Of a DNA stretch of 64,000 nucleotides, positions 32,307 through 46,237 are shown piece after piece. A program made the position numbers and the translations under genes. Position 1 is the first letter of the stretch. Each line of letters begins with the position of its first letter. Location of the stretch: NCBI RefSeq assembly GCF_032854445.1, contig NW_027018128.1:1-64000 (forward strand). Reading direction: 5' to 3'. The DNA is from Liolophura sinensis. Its lineage: Eukaryota > Mollusca > Polyplacophora > Chitonida > Chitonidae. A model generated the notes under the pieces. It saw nothing but the letters and a program-made list of their open reading frames with translations. It ran no database searches and was not told the origin of the DNA.

Positions 32307-33663
32307 ATTCTAGTTAGGGATCCCGTTCTTCCGGAACGGGATCCCTATTGTAATCGTTCTGTTTTTTCTTATTATTTTATTATTATTTTTTTTTCACCGA
32401 CTTTGTTAGCAAGGAAACTTTTTTACTGTTCAACATAGAGGTCTGAAATTTTGCACACGAATTCTGGCGGAGATTTTCAGGGATAAATTCTCCATTTTTT
32501 TTTCATGTCACGTGGTTCGGCCGCCATATTGGATTTTGTGTAAAACTTTTAAAATCTTCTTCTCCAGAACCAATGAACCGATCGATTTTAAATTTCACAT
32601 GTAGCTAGTAGGTTACGAGTTCTTTAAAGTTTGCGAAAATGGTTCACTTCCGGTCAAAACTCTGGAAGCTCGCTATTGGTCGAATTTATGACGTCACAAA
32701 AAGTTCTTAAAGTTCAAATGTTCTTAACGCATTCTGATGTATCTTGAGCTGCTGATTCTGAATCTGGTTGTATTTTTTGCATATCTGTGTAATTTTTTGA
32801 GATATAAGCAAAAAACTCAAAAAAGTGACGTAATTTCAATGGCGTTTTAATCGAGAACAATAGAAGCTAGAAATGTGCAATCTGCACCAAATTGTAGCCC
32901 AAGACATGCTCTTTCGATCAGTCGTCAATGGATAAGAGCTGCGATCAATAGTTTTTTCGCTACAAGCGTTTAAATCACAACACCGTTTTTTGTTTAGAAA
33001 AAAGTGGGAATCCTATTGCTTTAACATGTAGTTAGATGGGGACTGGGCTGGGTTTTAGTATTTGACCTGATGCCTTCGGCTACACTATCCGTGATCTCCC
33101 GAAACGGTTGTAGGATGACACTCAGATATACAGTACTCTATTAGATGGCGTAGAGATCTAACTACAACAGCAAACGACGTGGACCTGTAAAAGTAAGCTT
33201 TGTTTTGCGCAGACCTCGTCGTCTTTACTATACGTTAAACAGGCCAGGGTGATTGACAGATATGGACATGTGCCCTGGTCCAAGTGCTGACTTTCTAACG
33301 ATGGCCGAGCTATCAGTGGAGCAGTGAGTCTGTGCATGGCAGGTCGTGGATTGAGATGTGAATGTACAAACTTGCTGTAACACTGGTCGTGTTTTTGCCT
33401 TATTTCTTACAATTAGCGGTCTAAGTCTGCCAAGAAACGACCGTTTTTTCACTGGGCATAGCGTAGCATCATTAAGGTCGCTGATCTATTCGAGAGAATG
33501 CAAATGACCAGCCGACTGCCTCAGTGACAAACGGTGTAAGGTCGCATGGAAACTTTGAAAGCCGTGTATGTGGAACATGTGTCCTTCGAACACAGAACAT
33601 AAAGGGGAAAACGTCATCGCTCCGATCCGGGATCCCGGCCTAGGATCTGCTATTCGCAGATCC
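32307..33663 (+). repeat. Monomer 3 (S1, one module)
   Basis: 1,357 bp with a module at 32,317-32,345. Near-identical to monomer 25, about 30.06 kb away, sharing private variants such as ATGTAGTTAGATGG and GATGCCTTCGGC. Confidence 0.85.
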
Positions 33664-33781
33664 ATTCTAGTTAGGGATCCCGTTCTCCCGAACGGGATCC
33701 CTATTGTAATCGTTCTGTTTTTTCTTATTAGGGATCCCGTTCTCCCGAACGGGATCCCTATTGTAATCGTTCTGTTTTTTC

Positions 33782-33813
<32 letters not shown>

Positions 33814-35105
33814 TTTTTTTCACCGACTGTGTTAGCAAGGAAACTTTTTTACTGTTCAACATACAGGTCTCATATTTTGCACACATATTCTGGCGGAGAT
33901 TTTCCAGGGATAAATTCTCCATTTTTTTTTCATGTCACGTGGTTCGGCCGCCATATTGGATTTTGTGTAAAATCTTTAAAAATCTTCTTCTCCAGAACCA
34001 CTGAACCGATCGTTTTCAAATTTGACATGCAGCTAGTAGGTCACGAGTTCTTTAAAGTTTGCGAAAATGGTTCACTTCCGGTCAAAATTCGGGAAGCTCG
34101 CCATTGGTCGAATTTGTGACGTAACAAAAAGTTCTCAAAGTTCAATTGTTCTGAACGTATTCTGATGTATCTTGAGCTGCTGATTCTGAATCTGCTTGTA
34201 TTTTTTGCATATCTGTGTAACTTTTTGAGATATTAGCAAAAAACTCAAAAAAATTACGTAAGTTCAATGACCTGTAACTCGAGAACTATGGCAGCTAGAA
34301 ATGTGCAACTTGCACGAAATTGTAGAACAAGACATGCTCTTTCGATCATTCGTCAACAAATTTGATCTCGGATCAACAGTTTTTTCGCTAGAAGCGTTTA
34401 AATGACAACACCGTTTTTTGTTCAGAAAAAGACGGGAATCCTATTGCTTTAACATGGAGTTAGATGGGGACTGGACTGGGTTTGTAGTATTTGACCTGAT
34501 GCTTTCGGCTACACTGTCCGTGATCTCCCCAAACGGTTGTAGGATGACATTGATTCCATTTCACATCTAACTCCAGTACTCTATTAGAGGGCGTAGAGAT
34601 CTAACTACAACAGCAAACGACGTGGACCTGTAAAAGTTAGTTTTGTTTTGCGTACACCTTGTCCTCTTTACTATACGTTAAACAGACCAGGGAGATTGAC
34701 AGATATGGATATGTGAACTGGTCCTAGTGCTGACTTTCTAACGATGGCCGAGCTATCAGTGGAGCAGTGAGTCCGTGCATGGCAGGTCGTGGATTGAGAT
34801 GTCAATGTACAAACTTGCTGTTACACTGGTCGTGTTTTTGCGTTATTTCTTACAAATAGCGGGCTAAATCTACCAAGAAACGGCCGTTTTTAACCGGGCA
34901 TAGCGTGGCATCATTAGGGTCGCCGATCTATTCGAGGGAATACAAATGACCGGCCGACTGCCTCAGTGACAAATGGTGTAAGGTCGCATGGAAACTTTGA
35001 AAGCCGTGTATGTGGAACATGTGTCCTTCGAACACAGAACATGAAGGGGAAAACGTCATCGATCAGATCCGGGATCCCGGCCTAGGATCTGCTATTCGCA
35101 GATCC
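33664..35105 (+). repeat. Monomer 4 (S1, two modules)
   Basis: 1,442 bp with modules at 33,674-33,701 and 33,731-33,758, exactly 57 bp apart. The upstream AACGTCATCGCTCCG variant is shared with the start of monomer 26. Confidence 0.85.
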
Positions 35106-36573
35106 ATTCTAGTTATTAGGGATCCCGTTCTCCCGAACGGGATCCCTATTGTAATCGTTCTGTTTTTTCTTATTAGGGATCCCGTTCTTCCCGAACGGGA
35201 TCCCTTTTGTAATTGTTCGGTTTTTTCTTATTAGGGATCCCGTTCTCCCGAACGGGATCCCTATTGTAATCGTTCTGTTTTTTCTTATTATTATTATTAT
35301 TATTATTATTATTTTTTTTTCACCGACTTTGTTCGCATGGAAACTTTTTTACCGTTCAACATACAGGTCTGAAATTTTGCACACATATTTTGGCGGTAAA
35401 TATCTCGGGACAAATTCTCCACTTTTTTGCTATGTCACGTGGTTCGGCCGCCATATTGGATTTTGTGTAAAATCTTTAAAAATCTTCTTCTCCAGAACCA
35501 CTGAACCGATCGTTTTCAAACTTGACATACTGCTAGTAAGTTACGAGTTCTTTCAAGTTTGCGAAAATGGTTCACTTCCGGTCAAAATTCTGGAAGTTCG
35601 CCATTGGTCGAATTTGTGACGTCACAAAAAGTTCTCAAAGTTCAATTGTTCTGAACGTATTCTGGTGTATCTTGAGCTGCTGATTCTGAATCTGCTTGTG
35701 TTTTTGGCATATCTGTGTAACTTTTTGAGATATTAGCAAAAAACGTAAAAAAGTGACGTAACTTCAATGACCTGTAACTCGAGATCTGTGGGAGCTAGAA
35801 ATGTGCAACTTGCACGAAATTGTAGCCCAAGACATGCTCTTTCGAGCATTCGTCAATGGATTTGAGCTGCGATCGATAGATTTTTCGCTACAAGCGTTTA
35901 AATGACAACACCGTTTTTTGTTTAGAAAAAGGTGGGAATCCCATTGCTTTAACATGGAGTTAGATGGGGACTGGACTGGGTTTGTAGTATTTGACCTGAT
36001 GCTTTCGGCTACACTGTCCGTGATTTCCCGAAACGGTTGTAGGATGTCATTGATTCCAGTTCCCATCTAACTCCAGTACTCTATTAGAAGGCGTAGAGAT
36101 CTAACTACAACAGCATATGACATGGACCTGTAAAAGTTAGCTTTGTTTTGCGCAGACCTCGTGCTCTTTACTATACGTTAAACAGTTCAGGGTAATTGAC
36201 AGATATGGACATGTGCCGTGGTCCAAGTGCTGACTTTCTAACGCTGGCCAAGCTATCAGTGGAGCTGTGAGTCTGTACAAACTTTGTGTTGCACTAGTCG
36301 TGTTTTTGCATTATTTCTTACAATTAATGGGCTAAGTCTGCCAAGGAACGACCGTTTTTCACTGGGCATAGCGTAGCATCATCAAGGTCGCCGATCTATT
36401 CGAGGGATTGCAAATGACTGGCCGACTGCCTCAGTGACAAACGGTGTAAGGTCGCATAGAAACTTTGAAAGCCGTGTATGTGGAACATGGGTCCTTCGAA
36501 CACAGATCCTGAAGGGGAAAACGTCATCGATCCGATCCGGGATCCCGGCCTAGGATCTGCTATTCGCAGATCC
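35106..36573 (+). repeat. Monomer 5 (S2, three modules)
   Basis: 1,468 bp with modules at 35,119-35,146, 35,176-35,204 and 35,234-35,261; both 28-nt and 29-nt palindromes occur side by side. This is the largest module number in the main array. Confidence 0.85.
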
Positions 36574-37662
36574 ATTCTAGTTATTATTATTATTATTATT
36601 ATTATTATTTTTTTTTCACCGACTTTGTTAGCAAGGAAACTTTTTTACCGTTCAACATACAGGTCTCAAATTTTGCACACATATTCTGGCGGTGATTTTC
36701 CAGGGATAAATTCTCCATTTTTTTTTCATGTCACGTGGTTCGGCCGCCATTTTGGATTTTGTGTAAAATCTTTAAAAATCTTCTTCTCCAGAACCACTGA
36801 ACCGATCGTTTTCAAATTTGACATGCAGCTAGTAAGTTACGAGTTCTTTAAAGTTTGCGAAAATAGTTCACTTCCGGTCAAAACTCTGGAAGCTCGCCAT
36901 TGGTCGAAATTATGACGTCACAAAAAGTTCTCAAAGTTCAATTGTTCTCAACGTATTCTGATGTATCTTGAGCTGCTGATTCCGAATCTGGTTGTATTTT
37001 TTTGTATATCTGTGTAACTTTTTGAGATATGGGCAGAAAACTAAAAAAATTACGTAATTTTAATGGCTTTTTAATCGAGAACTATGACAGCTAGAAATGT
37101 GCAACCTGCATGAAAATGTAGTTCAAGACACGCTCTTTTGATCATTCGTCAATGGATTTGAGCTCCGATTATTAGTTTTCTCGCTAGAGGCGTTTAAATA
37201 ACAACACCGTTTTTGTTTAGAAAAAGATGGGAATCCTATTGATTTAACATGGAGTTAGATGGGGACTGGACTGGGTTTGTAGTGTTTGACCTGATGCTTT
37301 CGGCTTCACTGTCAGTGATCTCCCGAAACGGTTGCAGGATGACATTGATTCCAGTTCAAACTTGTACAAACTTGCTGTTACACTGGTCGTGTTTTTGTCT
37401 AATTTCTTACAAATAGCGTTCTAAGTCTGGCAAGAAACGACAGTTTTTCACTGGGCATAGCGTAGCATCATTAAGGTCGCCGATCTATTCGAGGGATTGC
37501 AAATGACCGGCCGACTGACTAAGTGATAAACGGTGTAAGGTCGCATGGAAACTTTGAAAGCCGTGTATGTGAAACATGTGGCCTTCGAACACAGAACATG
37601 AAGGGGAAAACGTCATCGATCAGATCCGGGATCCCGGCCTAGGATCTGCTATTCGCAGATCC
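36574..37662 (+). repeat. Monomer 6 (S1, no module, internal deletion)
   Basis: 1,089 bp. About 230 bp are missing at about 37,358: GATTCCAGTTC runs directly into AAACTTGTACAAACTTG. This removes the right arm of the long inverted repeat. Confidence 0.85.
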
Positions 37663-38987
37663 ATTCTAGTTATTATTATTATTATTATTATTATTTTTTT
37701 TTCACCGACTTTGTTCGCATGGAAACTTTTTTACCGTTTAACATACAGATCTGAAATTTTGCACACATATTCTGGCGGTGAATACCTCGGGACAAATTCT
37801 CCACTTTTTTGCCATGTCACGTGGTTCGGCCGCCATATTGGATTTTGTGTAAAATCTTTAAAAATCTTCTTCTCCAGAACCACTGAACCGATCGGTTTCA
37901 AATTTGACATGCTGCTAGTAAGTTACGAGTTCTTTAAAGTTTGCGAAAATGGTTCACTTCCGGTCAAAATTCTGGAAGTTCGCCATTGGTCGAATTTATG
38001 ACGTCACAAAAAGTTCTCAAAGTTCAATTTTTCTGAACGTATTCTGGTGTATCTTGAGCTGCTGATTCTGAATCTGCTTGTGTTTTTGGCATATCTGTGG
38101 ATTTTTTTGAGATATTAGCAAAAAACTCAAAAAAGTAACGTAATTTCAATGACCTGTAACTCGAGATCTGTGGGAGCTAGAAATGTGCAACCTGCACGAA
38201 ATTGTAGCCCAAGACATGCTCTTTCGAGCAATCGTCAACAGATTTGAGCTCCGATCAATAGTTTTTTCGCTACAAGCGTTTAAATGACAACACCGTTTTT
38301 TGTTTAGAAAAAGGTGCTAATCCTATTGCTTTAACATGGAGTTAAATGGGGACAAAACTGGGTTTGTAGTATTTGACCTGATGCTTTCGGCTACACTGTC
38401 CGTGATCTCCCGAAACGGTTGTAGGATGACATTGATTCCAGTTCCCATCTAACTCCAGTACTCTATTAGATGGCGTAGAGATCTAACTACAACAGCAAAC
38501 GACATGGACCTGTAAAAGTTAGCTTTGTTTTGCGCAGACCTCGTGCTCTTTACTATACGTTAAACAATCCAGGGTGATTAACAAATATGGATATGTGAAC
38601 TGGTCCAAGTGCTGACTTTCTAACGATGGCCGAGCTATCAGTGGAACAGTTAGACTGTGCATGGCATGTCGTGGATTGAGATGTGAATGTACAAACTTGC
38701 TGTTACACTGGTCGTGTTTTTGCCTTATTTCTTACAATTAGCGGGCTAAGTCTGCCAAGGAACGACCGTTTTTCACTGGGCATAGCGTAGCATCATTAAG
38801 GTCGCCAATCTATTCGAGGGAATGCAAATGACCGGCCGACTGCCTCAATGGCGAAAGGTGTAAGGTCGCATGGAAACTTTGAAAGCCGTGTATGTGAAAC
38901 ATGTATCCTTCGAACACAGAACATGAAGGGGAAAACTTCATCGATCCGATCCGGGATCCCGGCTTAGGATCTGCTATTCGCAGATCC
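37663..38987 (+). repeat. Monomer 7 (S2, no module)
   Basis: 1,325 bp. The GGACAAAACTGGG variant is shared with monomer 23. Its closing block reads GGCTTAGG rather than GGCCTAGG. Confidence 0.85.
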
Positions 38988-39170
38988 ATTCTAGTTATTA
39001 TTATTATTATTTTTTTTTCACCGACTTTGTTCGCATGGAAACTTTTTTACCGTTCAACATACAGGTCTGAAATTTTGCACACATATTTAGGCGGTGAATA
39101 CCTCGGGACAAATTCTCCACTTTTTTGCCATGTCACGTGGTTCGGACGCCATATTGGATTTTGTGAAAAA

Positions 39171-39202
<32 letters not shown>

Positions 39203-40303
39203 ACCGATCGGTTTCAAATTTGACATGCTGCTAGTAAGTTACGAGTTCTTTAAAGTTTGCGAAAATGGTTCACTTCCGGTCAAAATTCTGGAAGTTCGCT
39301 ATTGGTCGAATTTATGACGTCACAAAAAGTTCTCAAAGTTCATTTGTTCTGAACGCATTCTGGTGTATCTTGAGCTGCTGATTCTGAATCTGCTTGTATT
39401 TTTTGCATATCTGTGTAACTTTTTGAGATATTAGCAAAAAACTCAAAAAAGTGACGTAACTTCAATGACCTGTAACTCGAGATCTGTGGAAGCTAGAAAT
39501 GTGCAACCTGCACGAAATTGTAGCCCAAGACATGCTCTTTCGAGCATTCGTCAACAGATTTGAGCTCCGATCAATAGTTTTTTCGCTACAAGCGTTTAAA
39601 TCACAACACCGTTTTTTGTTTAGAAAAAGGTGCTAATCCTATTGCTTTAACATGGAGTTAGATGGGGACTGGACTGGGTTTGTAGTATTTGACCTGATGC
39701 TTTCGGCTACACTGTCCGTGATCTCCCGAAACGGTTGTAGGATGACATTGATTCCAGTTCCCATCTAACTCCAGTACTCTATTAGATGGCGTAGAGATCT
39801 AACTACAACAGCAAACGACATGGACCTGTAAAAGTTAGCTTTGTTTTGCGCAGACCTCGTGCTCTTTACTATACGTTAAACAATCCAGGGTAATTAACAA
39901 ATATGGATATGTGAACTGGTCCAAGTGCTGACTTTCTAACGATGGCCGAGCTATGAGTGGAGTAGTGAGTCTGTGCATGGCATGTCGTGGATTGAGATGT
40001 GAATGTACAAACTTGCTGTTACACTGGTCGTGTTTTTGCCTTATTTCTTACAATTAGCGGGCTAAGTCTGCCAAGGAACGACCGTTTTTCACTGGGCATA
40101 GCGTAGCATCATTAAGGTCGCCAATCTATTCGAGGGAATGGAAATGACCGGCCGACTGCCTCAATGGCGAAAGGTGTAAGGTCGCATGGAAACTTTGAAA
40201 GCCGTGTATGTGGAACATGTGTCCTTCGAACACAGAACATGAAGGGGAAAACTTCATCGATCCGATCCGGGATCCCGGCCTAGGATCTGCTATTCGCAGA
40301 TCC
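38988..40303 (+). repeat. Monomer 8 (S2, no module)
   Basis: 1,316 bp. From about 39,622 it is the sister of the monomer at 1,977-2,658 in the small array. Confidence 0.85.
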
Positions 40304-40607
40304 ATTCTAGTTAGGGATCCCGTTCTCCCGAACGGGATCCCTATTGTAATCGTTCTGTTTTTTAGGGATCCCGTTCTCCCGAACGGGATCCCTTTTGTAA
40401 TTGTTCGGTTTTTTCTTATTATTATTATTATTATTATTATTATTTTTTTTTTTTCACCGACTTTGTTAGCAAGGAAACTTTTTTACCGTTCAACATAGAG
40501 GTCTAAATTTTTGCACACAAATTCTGGCGGATATTTTCCAGGGCTAAATTCTCCATTTTTTTTTCATGTCACGTGGTTCGGCCGCCATATTGGATTTTGT
40601 GTAAAAC

Positions 40608-40638
<31 letters not shown>

Positions 40639-41739
40639 ACCGATCGTTTTCAAATTTGATATGCAGCTAGTAGGTTACGAGTTCTTTAAAGTTTGCGAAA
40701 ATGGTTCACTTCCGGTCAAAACTCTGGAAGCACGCCATTGGTCGAATTTGTGACGTCACAAAAAGTTCTCAAAGTTCAATTTTTCTGAACGTATTCTGAT
40801 GTATCTTGAGCTGCTGATTCAGAATCTGCTTGTATTTTCGGCATATCTGTGTAACTTTTTGAGATATAAGCAAAAAAGTCAAAAAACTTACGTAACTTCA
40901 ATGAACTGTAACTCAAGAACTATGACAGCTAGAGGTGTGCAACCTGCACGAAATTGTAGCCCAAAACATGCTCTTTCGAGCATTCGTCAATGGATTTGAG
41001 CTCCGATCAAGAGTTTTTTCGCTGGAAGCGTTTAAATGACAACACCGTTTTTTGTTTAGAAAAAGATGGGAATCCTATTGCTTTAACATGGAGTTAGATG
41101 GGGACTGGACTGGGTTTGTAGTATTTGACCTGATGCTTTCGGCTACACTGTCCGTGATCTCCCGAAACGGTTGTAGGATGACATTGATTCCAGTTCCCAT
41201 CTAACTCCAGTACTCTTTTACATGGCGAAGAGATCTAACTACAACAGCAAACGACGTGGACCTGTAAAAGATAGTTTTGTTTTGCGCAGACCGTGTCCTC
41301 TTCACTATAAGTTAAGCAGGCCAGGGTGATTGACAGATATGGACATGTGCCGTGGTCCAAGTGCTGACTTTCTAATGATGGCCGAGCTATCAGTGGAGCA
41401 GTGAGTCTGTGCATGGCATATCCTGAATTGAGATGTGAATGTACAAACTTGCTGTTACACTGGTCGTGTTTTTGTGTTATTTCTTAGAAAAAGCGGGCTA
41501 AGTCTGCCAAAGAACGACGGTTTTTCACTGGGCATAGCGTAGCATCATCAAGGTCGCCGATCTATTCGAGGGAATGCGAATGACCGGCCGACTGCCTCAG
41601 TGACAAACGGTGTAAGGTCGCATGGTAACTTTGAAAGCCGTGTATGTGGAACATGTGTCCTTTGAACACAGAACATGAAGATGAAAACGTCATCGATCAG
41701 ATCCGGGATCCCGGCCTAGGATCTGCTATTCGCAGATCC
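40304..41739 (+). repeat. Monomer 9 (S1, two modules)
   Basis: 1,436 bp with modules at 40,314-40,341 and 40,365-40,392. The rest matches monomer 1. Confidence 0.85.
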
Positions 41740-41867
41740 ATTCTAGTTCTTATTAGGGATCCCGTTCTTCCCGAACGGGATCCCTATTGTTATTGTTCTG
41801 TTTTTTCTTATTATTAGGGATCCCGTTCTCCCGAACGGGATCCCTATTGTAATCGTTCTGTTTTTTC

Positions 41868-41902
<35 letters not shown>

Positions 41903-42061
41903 TTTTTTTCACCGACTTTGTTCGCATGGAAACTTTTTTACCGTTTAACATACAGATCTGAGATTTTGCACACATATTCTGGCGGTGAATACCTCGGGAC
42001 AAATTCTCCACTTTTTTGCCATGTCACGTGGTTCTGCCGCCATATTGGATTTTGTGTAAAA

Positions 42062-42093
<32 letters not shown>

Positions 42094-43194
42094 ACCGATC
42101 GGTTTCAAATTTGACATACTGCTAGTAAGTTACGAGTTCTTTAAAGTTTGCGAAAATGGTTCACTTCCGATCAAAATTCTGGAAGCTCGCCATTGGTCGA
42201 ATTTGTGACGTCACAAAAAGTTCTCAAAGTTCAAATGTTCCGAACGTATTCTGGTGTATCTTGAGCTGCTGATTCTGAATCTGGTTGTATTTTTTGCATA
42301 TCTGTGTAACTTTTTGTGATATTGGCAAAAAACTAAAAAAAGTGACGTAACTTCAATGACCTGTAACTCGAGATCTGTGGGAGCTAGAAATGTGCAACCT
42401 GCACGAAATTGTAGCCCAAGACATGCTCTTTCGAGCATTTGTCAACAGATTTGAGCTCCGATCAATAGTTTTTTCGCTACAAGCGTTTAAATGACAACAC
42501 CGTTTTTTGTTTAGAAAAAGGTGCTAATCCTATTGCTTTAACATGGAGTTAGATGGGGACTGGACTGGGTTTGTAGTATTTGACCTGATGCTTTCGGCTA
42601 CACTGTCCGTGATCTCCCGAAACGGTTGTAGGATGACATTGATTCCAGTTCCCATCTAACTCCAGTACTCTATTAGATGGCGTAGAGATCTAACTACAAC
42701 AGCAAACGACATGGACCTGTAAAAGTTAGCTTTGTTTTGCGCAGACCTCGTGCTCTTTACTATACGTTAAACAATCCAGGGTGATTAACAAATATGGATA
42801 TGTGAACTGGTCCAAGTGCTGACTTTCTAACGATGGCCGAGCTATCAGTGGAACAGTTAGTCTGTGCATGGCATGTCGTGGATTGAGATGTGAATGTACA
42901 AACTTGCTGTTACACTGGTCGTGTTTTTGCCTTATTTCTTACAATTATCGGGCTAAGTCTGCCAAGGAACGACCGTTTTTCACTGGGCATAGCGTAGCAT
43001 CATTAAGGTCGCCAATCTATTCGAGGGAATGCAAATGACCGGCCGACTGCCTCAATGGCGAAAGGTGTAAGGTCGCATGGAAACTTTGAAAGCCGTGTAT
43101 GTGAAACATGTATCCTTCGAACACAGAACATGAAGGGGAAAACTTCATCGATCCGATCCGGGATCCCGGCCTAGGATCTGCTATTCGCAGATCC
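41740..43194 (+). repeat. Monomer 10 (S2, two modules)
   Basis: 1,455 bp with modules at 41,756-41,784 and 41,817-41,844. It resembles monomer 2 at the start but keeps the bases that monomer 2 lacks. Confidence 0.85.
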
Positions 43195-44512
43195 ATTCTA
43201 GTTATTATTATTATTATTATTTTTTTTTTTCGATTTTGTTAGCAGCAGAACTCCAACACCGTTCAACATAGAAGTTTAAAATTTTGTACACACAATCTAG
43301 AGGAAATTTTCTAGGGGTATATTTTTTTTTTTTTTGCTATGTCACGTGGTTCGGCCGCCATATTGGATTTTGAGTAAAATCTTTAAAAATCTTCTTCTCC
43401 AGAACCACTGAACCGATCGATCTCAAATTTGACATGCAACTAGTAGGTCAGGAGTTCTTTAAAGTTTGCGAAAATGGTTCACTTCCGGTCAAAACTCTGG
43501 AAGCTCGCCATTGGTCGAATTTGTGACGTCACAAAAAGTTCTCAAAATTCATGTGTTTTGAACGTATTCTGGTGTATCTTGAGCTGCTGATTCCGAATCT
43601 GGTTGTATTTTTTAAATATCTGTGTAACTTTTTGAGATATCAGCCAAAAAATCAATAAAATTACGCAAATTCAATGACCTGTAACTCGAGAACTAGGAAA
43701 GCTAGAAACGTGCAACCTGCACGAAATTGTAGCCCAAGACATGCTCTTTCGAGCATTCGTCAACGGATTTCAGCTCCGATCAATAGTTTTTTCGCTACAA
43801 GCGTTTAAATGACAACACCGTTTTTTGTTTAGAAAAAGGTGGGAATCCTATTGCTTTAACATGGAGTTAGATGGGGACTGGACTGGGTTTGTAGTATTTG
43901 ACCTGATGCTTTCGGCTACACTGTCCGTGATCTCCCGAAACGGTTGTAGGATGACATTGATTCCAGTTCCCATCTAACTCCAGTACTTTATTAGATGGCG
44001 TAGAGATCTAACTACAACAGCAAACGACGTGGACCTGTAAAAGTTAGCTTTGTATTGCGCAGACCTCGTGCTCTTTACTATACGTTAAACAGTCCAGGGT
44101 GATTAACAGATATGGACATGTGAACTGGTCCAAGTGCTGACTTTTCAACGATGGCCGAGCTATCAGGGGAGCAGTGAGTCTGTGCATGGCAGGTCGTGGA
44201 TTGAGATGTGAATGTACAAACCTGCTGTTACACTGGTCGTGATTTTGCGCTATTTCTTAGAAAAAGCGGGCTAATTCTGCCAAAGAACGACCGGTTTTCA
44301 CTGGCCATAGCGTAGCATGATTAAGGTCGCCTATCTATTCAAGGGAATGCAAATGACTGGCCGACTGCCTCAGTGACAAACGGTGTAAGGTCGCAAGGTA
44401 ACTTTGAAAGCCGTGTATGTGGAACATGTGTTCTTTGAACACAGAACATGAAGATGAAAACGTCATCGATCCGATCCGGGATCCCGGCCTAGGATCTGCT
44501 ATTCGCAGATCC
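43195..44512 (+). repeat. Monomer 11 (S3, no module)
   Basis: 1,318 bp. Near-identical to monomer 22, about 15.16 kb away, including GTGTTCTTTGAACACAG before the closing hairpin. Confidence 0.85.
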
Positions 44513-44688
44513 ATTCTAGTTATTATTTTTTTTTCACCGACTTTGTTAGCAAGGAAACTTTTTTACTGTTCAACGTACAGGTCTGAAATTTTGCACACAA
44601 ATTTTGGCGGAGATTTTCCAGGGATAAATTCTCCATTTTTTTTTCATGTCACGTGGTTCGGTCGCCATATTGGATTTTGTGTAAAACT

Positions 44689-44721
<33 letters not shown>

Positions 44722-46237
44722 GATCGATTTCAAATTTGACATGCAGCTAGTAGGTCACGAGTTCTTCAAAGTTTGCGAAAATGGTTCACTTCCGGTCAAA
44801 ACTCTGGAAGCTCGCTATTGGTCGAATTTGTGACGTCACAAAAAGTTCTTAAAGTTCATTTGTTCTTAACGCATTCTGATGTATCTTGATCTGCTGATTC
44901 CGAATCTGGTTATATTTTTTGTATATCTGTGTAACTTTTTGAGATATCAGCAAAAAACTCAAAAAAGTTACGTAATTTCAATGGCGTTTTAATCGAGAAC
45001 AATAGAAGCTAGAAATGTGCAACCTGCACGAAATTGTAGCTCAAGACATGCTCTTTCGATCAGTCGTCAATGGATTTGAGCTCCGATAAATAGTTTTCTC
45101 GCTAGAAGCGTTTAAATGACAACACCGTTTTTCGCTTATAAAAAGATGGGAATCCTATTGCTTTAACATGGAGTTAGATGGGGACTGGACTGGGTTTATA
45201 GCATTTGACCTGATGCTTTCGGTTACACTGTCCGTGATCTCCCAAAACGGTTGTAGGATGACATTGATTCCAGTTCCCATCTAACTCCAGTACTCTATTA
45301 GATGGCGTAGAGATCTATCTACAACAGCAACATCTATCTACAACTGACATGACTGACGCCTGTCAGTCATATCAGAGTTCGATCCCAGCCTAGCCAATTT
45401 GGACAGCGATGAAAATGTTGTCAACTTTAACGTTTTAAGTTGGCTGTTAGGCGTAGTTCGATGTTCTGATCACGAGTGTAGTATTTTTTTTTCTTCGACG
45501 CACGGTTTTGTCGCCAATTGCTATGAAAGTGCGAAAAAGTGTAATTTTCGCCCGTGTTTGGAGGTCACGTGACACAAAACTGCTGCAGCTGTGGAGCTGA
45601 AAATGACTGAGTGCAAAGGGCTATATGAGTGCAGTAGGCGTGCGGAAAATCGTTGAACTGTCATAATAAATGTGGGAGTTGGAGGTCTTGAAAAATTGTC
45701 CAAAGGCCGATTGGCTATGTTTGGCACTTTGACGTTCCCATGTTATATGATGCATTTTAAATGCATTTGCGACTAAGATGAACACACGAACATTGTAAGC
45801 ATGTCACCGGAAGTAGTTTGACGTCCTGATTATCAATTTGGAAATATTTCTTGATGGCGACGTACAGTTTTTCCGCATATTGCCATCAAATAGCGAAATA
45901 AGCGGAATTTTTCACCATATTTGGATTGAGATGTGAATGTACAAACTTGCTGTTACACTGGTCGTGTTTTTGCGTTATTTCTTACAACTAGCCGGCTAAG
46001 TCTGTCAAAGAACGACCGTTTTTCACTGGGCATAGCGTAGCATCATCAAGGTCGCCGATCTATTCGAGGGAATGCAAATGATCAGCCGACTGCCTCAGTG
46101 ACAAACGGTGTAAGGTCGCAAGGTAACTTTAAAAGCCGTGTATGTGGAACATGTGTCCTTCAAACACAGAACATGGAGGGGAAAACGTCATCGATCCGAT
46201 CCGGGATCCCGGCCTAGGATCTGCTATTCGCAGATCC
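44513..46237 (+). repeat. Monomer 12 (S1, carries a B-block)
   Basis: 1,725 bp, the longest unit. A B-block at 45,346-45,924 replaces the segment normally lying between ATCTAACTACAACAGC and GGATTGAGATGTG. Confidence 0.85.
45346..45924 (+). repeat. B-block repeat, copy 3, inside monomer 12
   Basis: Matches 3850-4446 and 4761-5337, including CACGTG near 45,557 and ATGCATTTTAAATGCAT at 45,750-45,766. The left junction shows a small duplication (ATCTATCTACAAC twice). The right junction is CATATTTGGATTGAG, where B-block and satellite share a few bases. Confidence 0.8.

Noticed and set aside
33568-34119. 138-183-codon ORFs in satellite monomers annotated as a gene family
   Set aside because: They run through a TTA microsatellite and palindromic modules and are broken in many monomers. 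Kept only as a finding needing a selection test.
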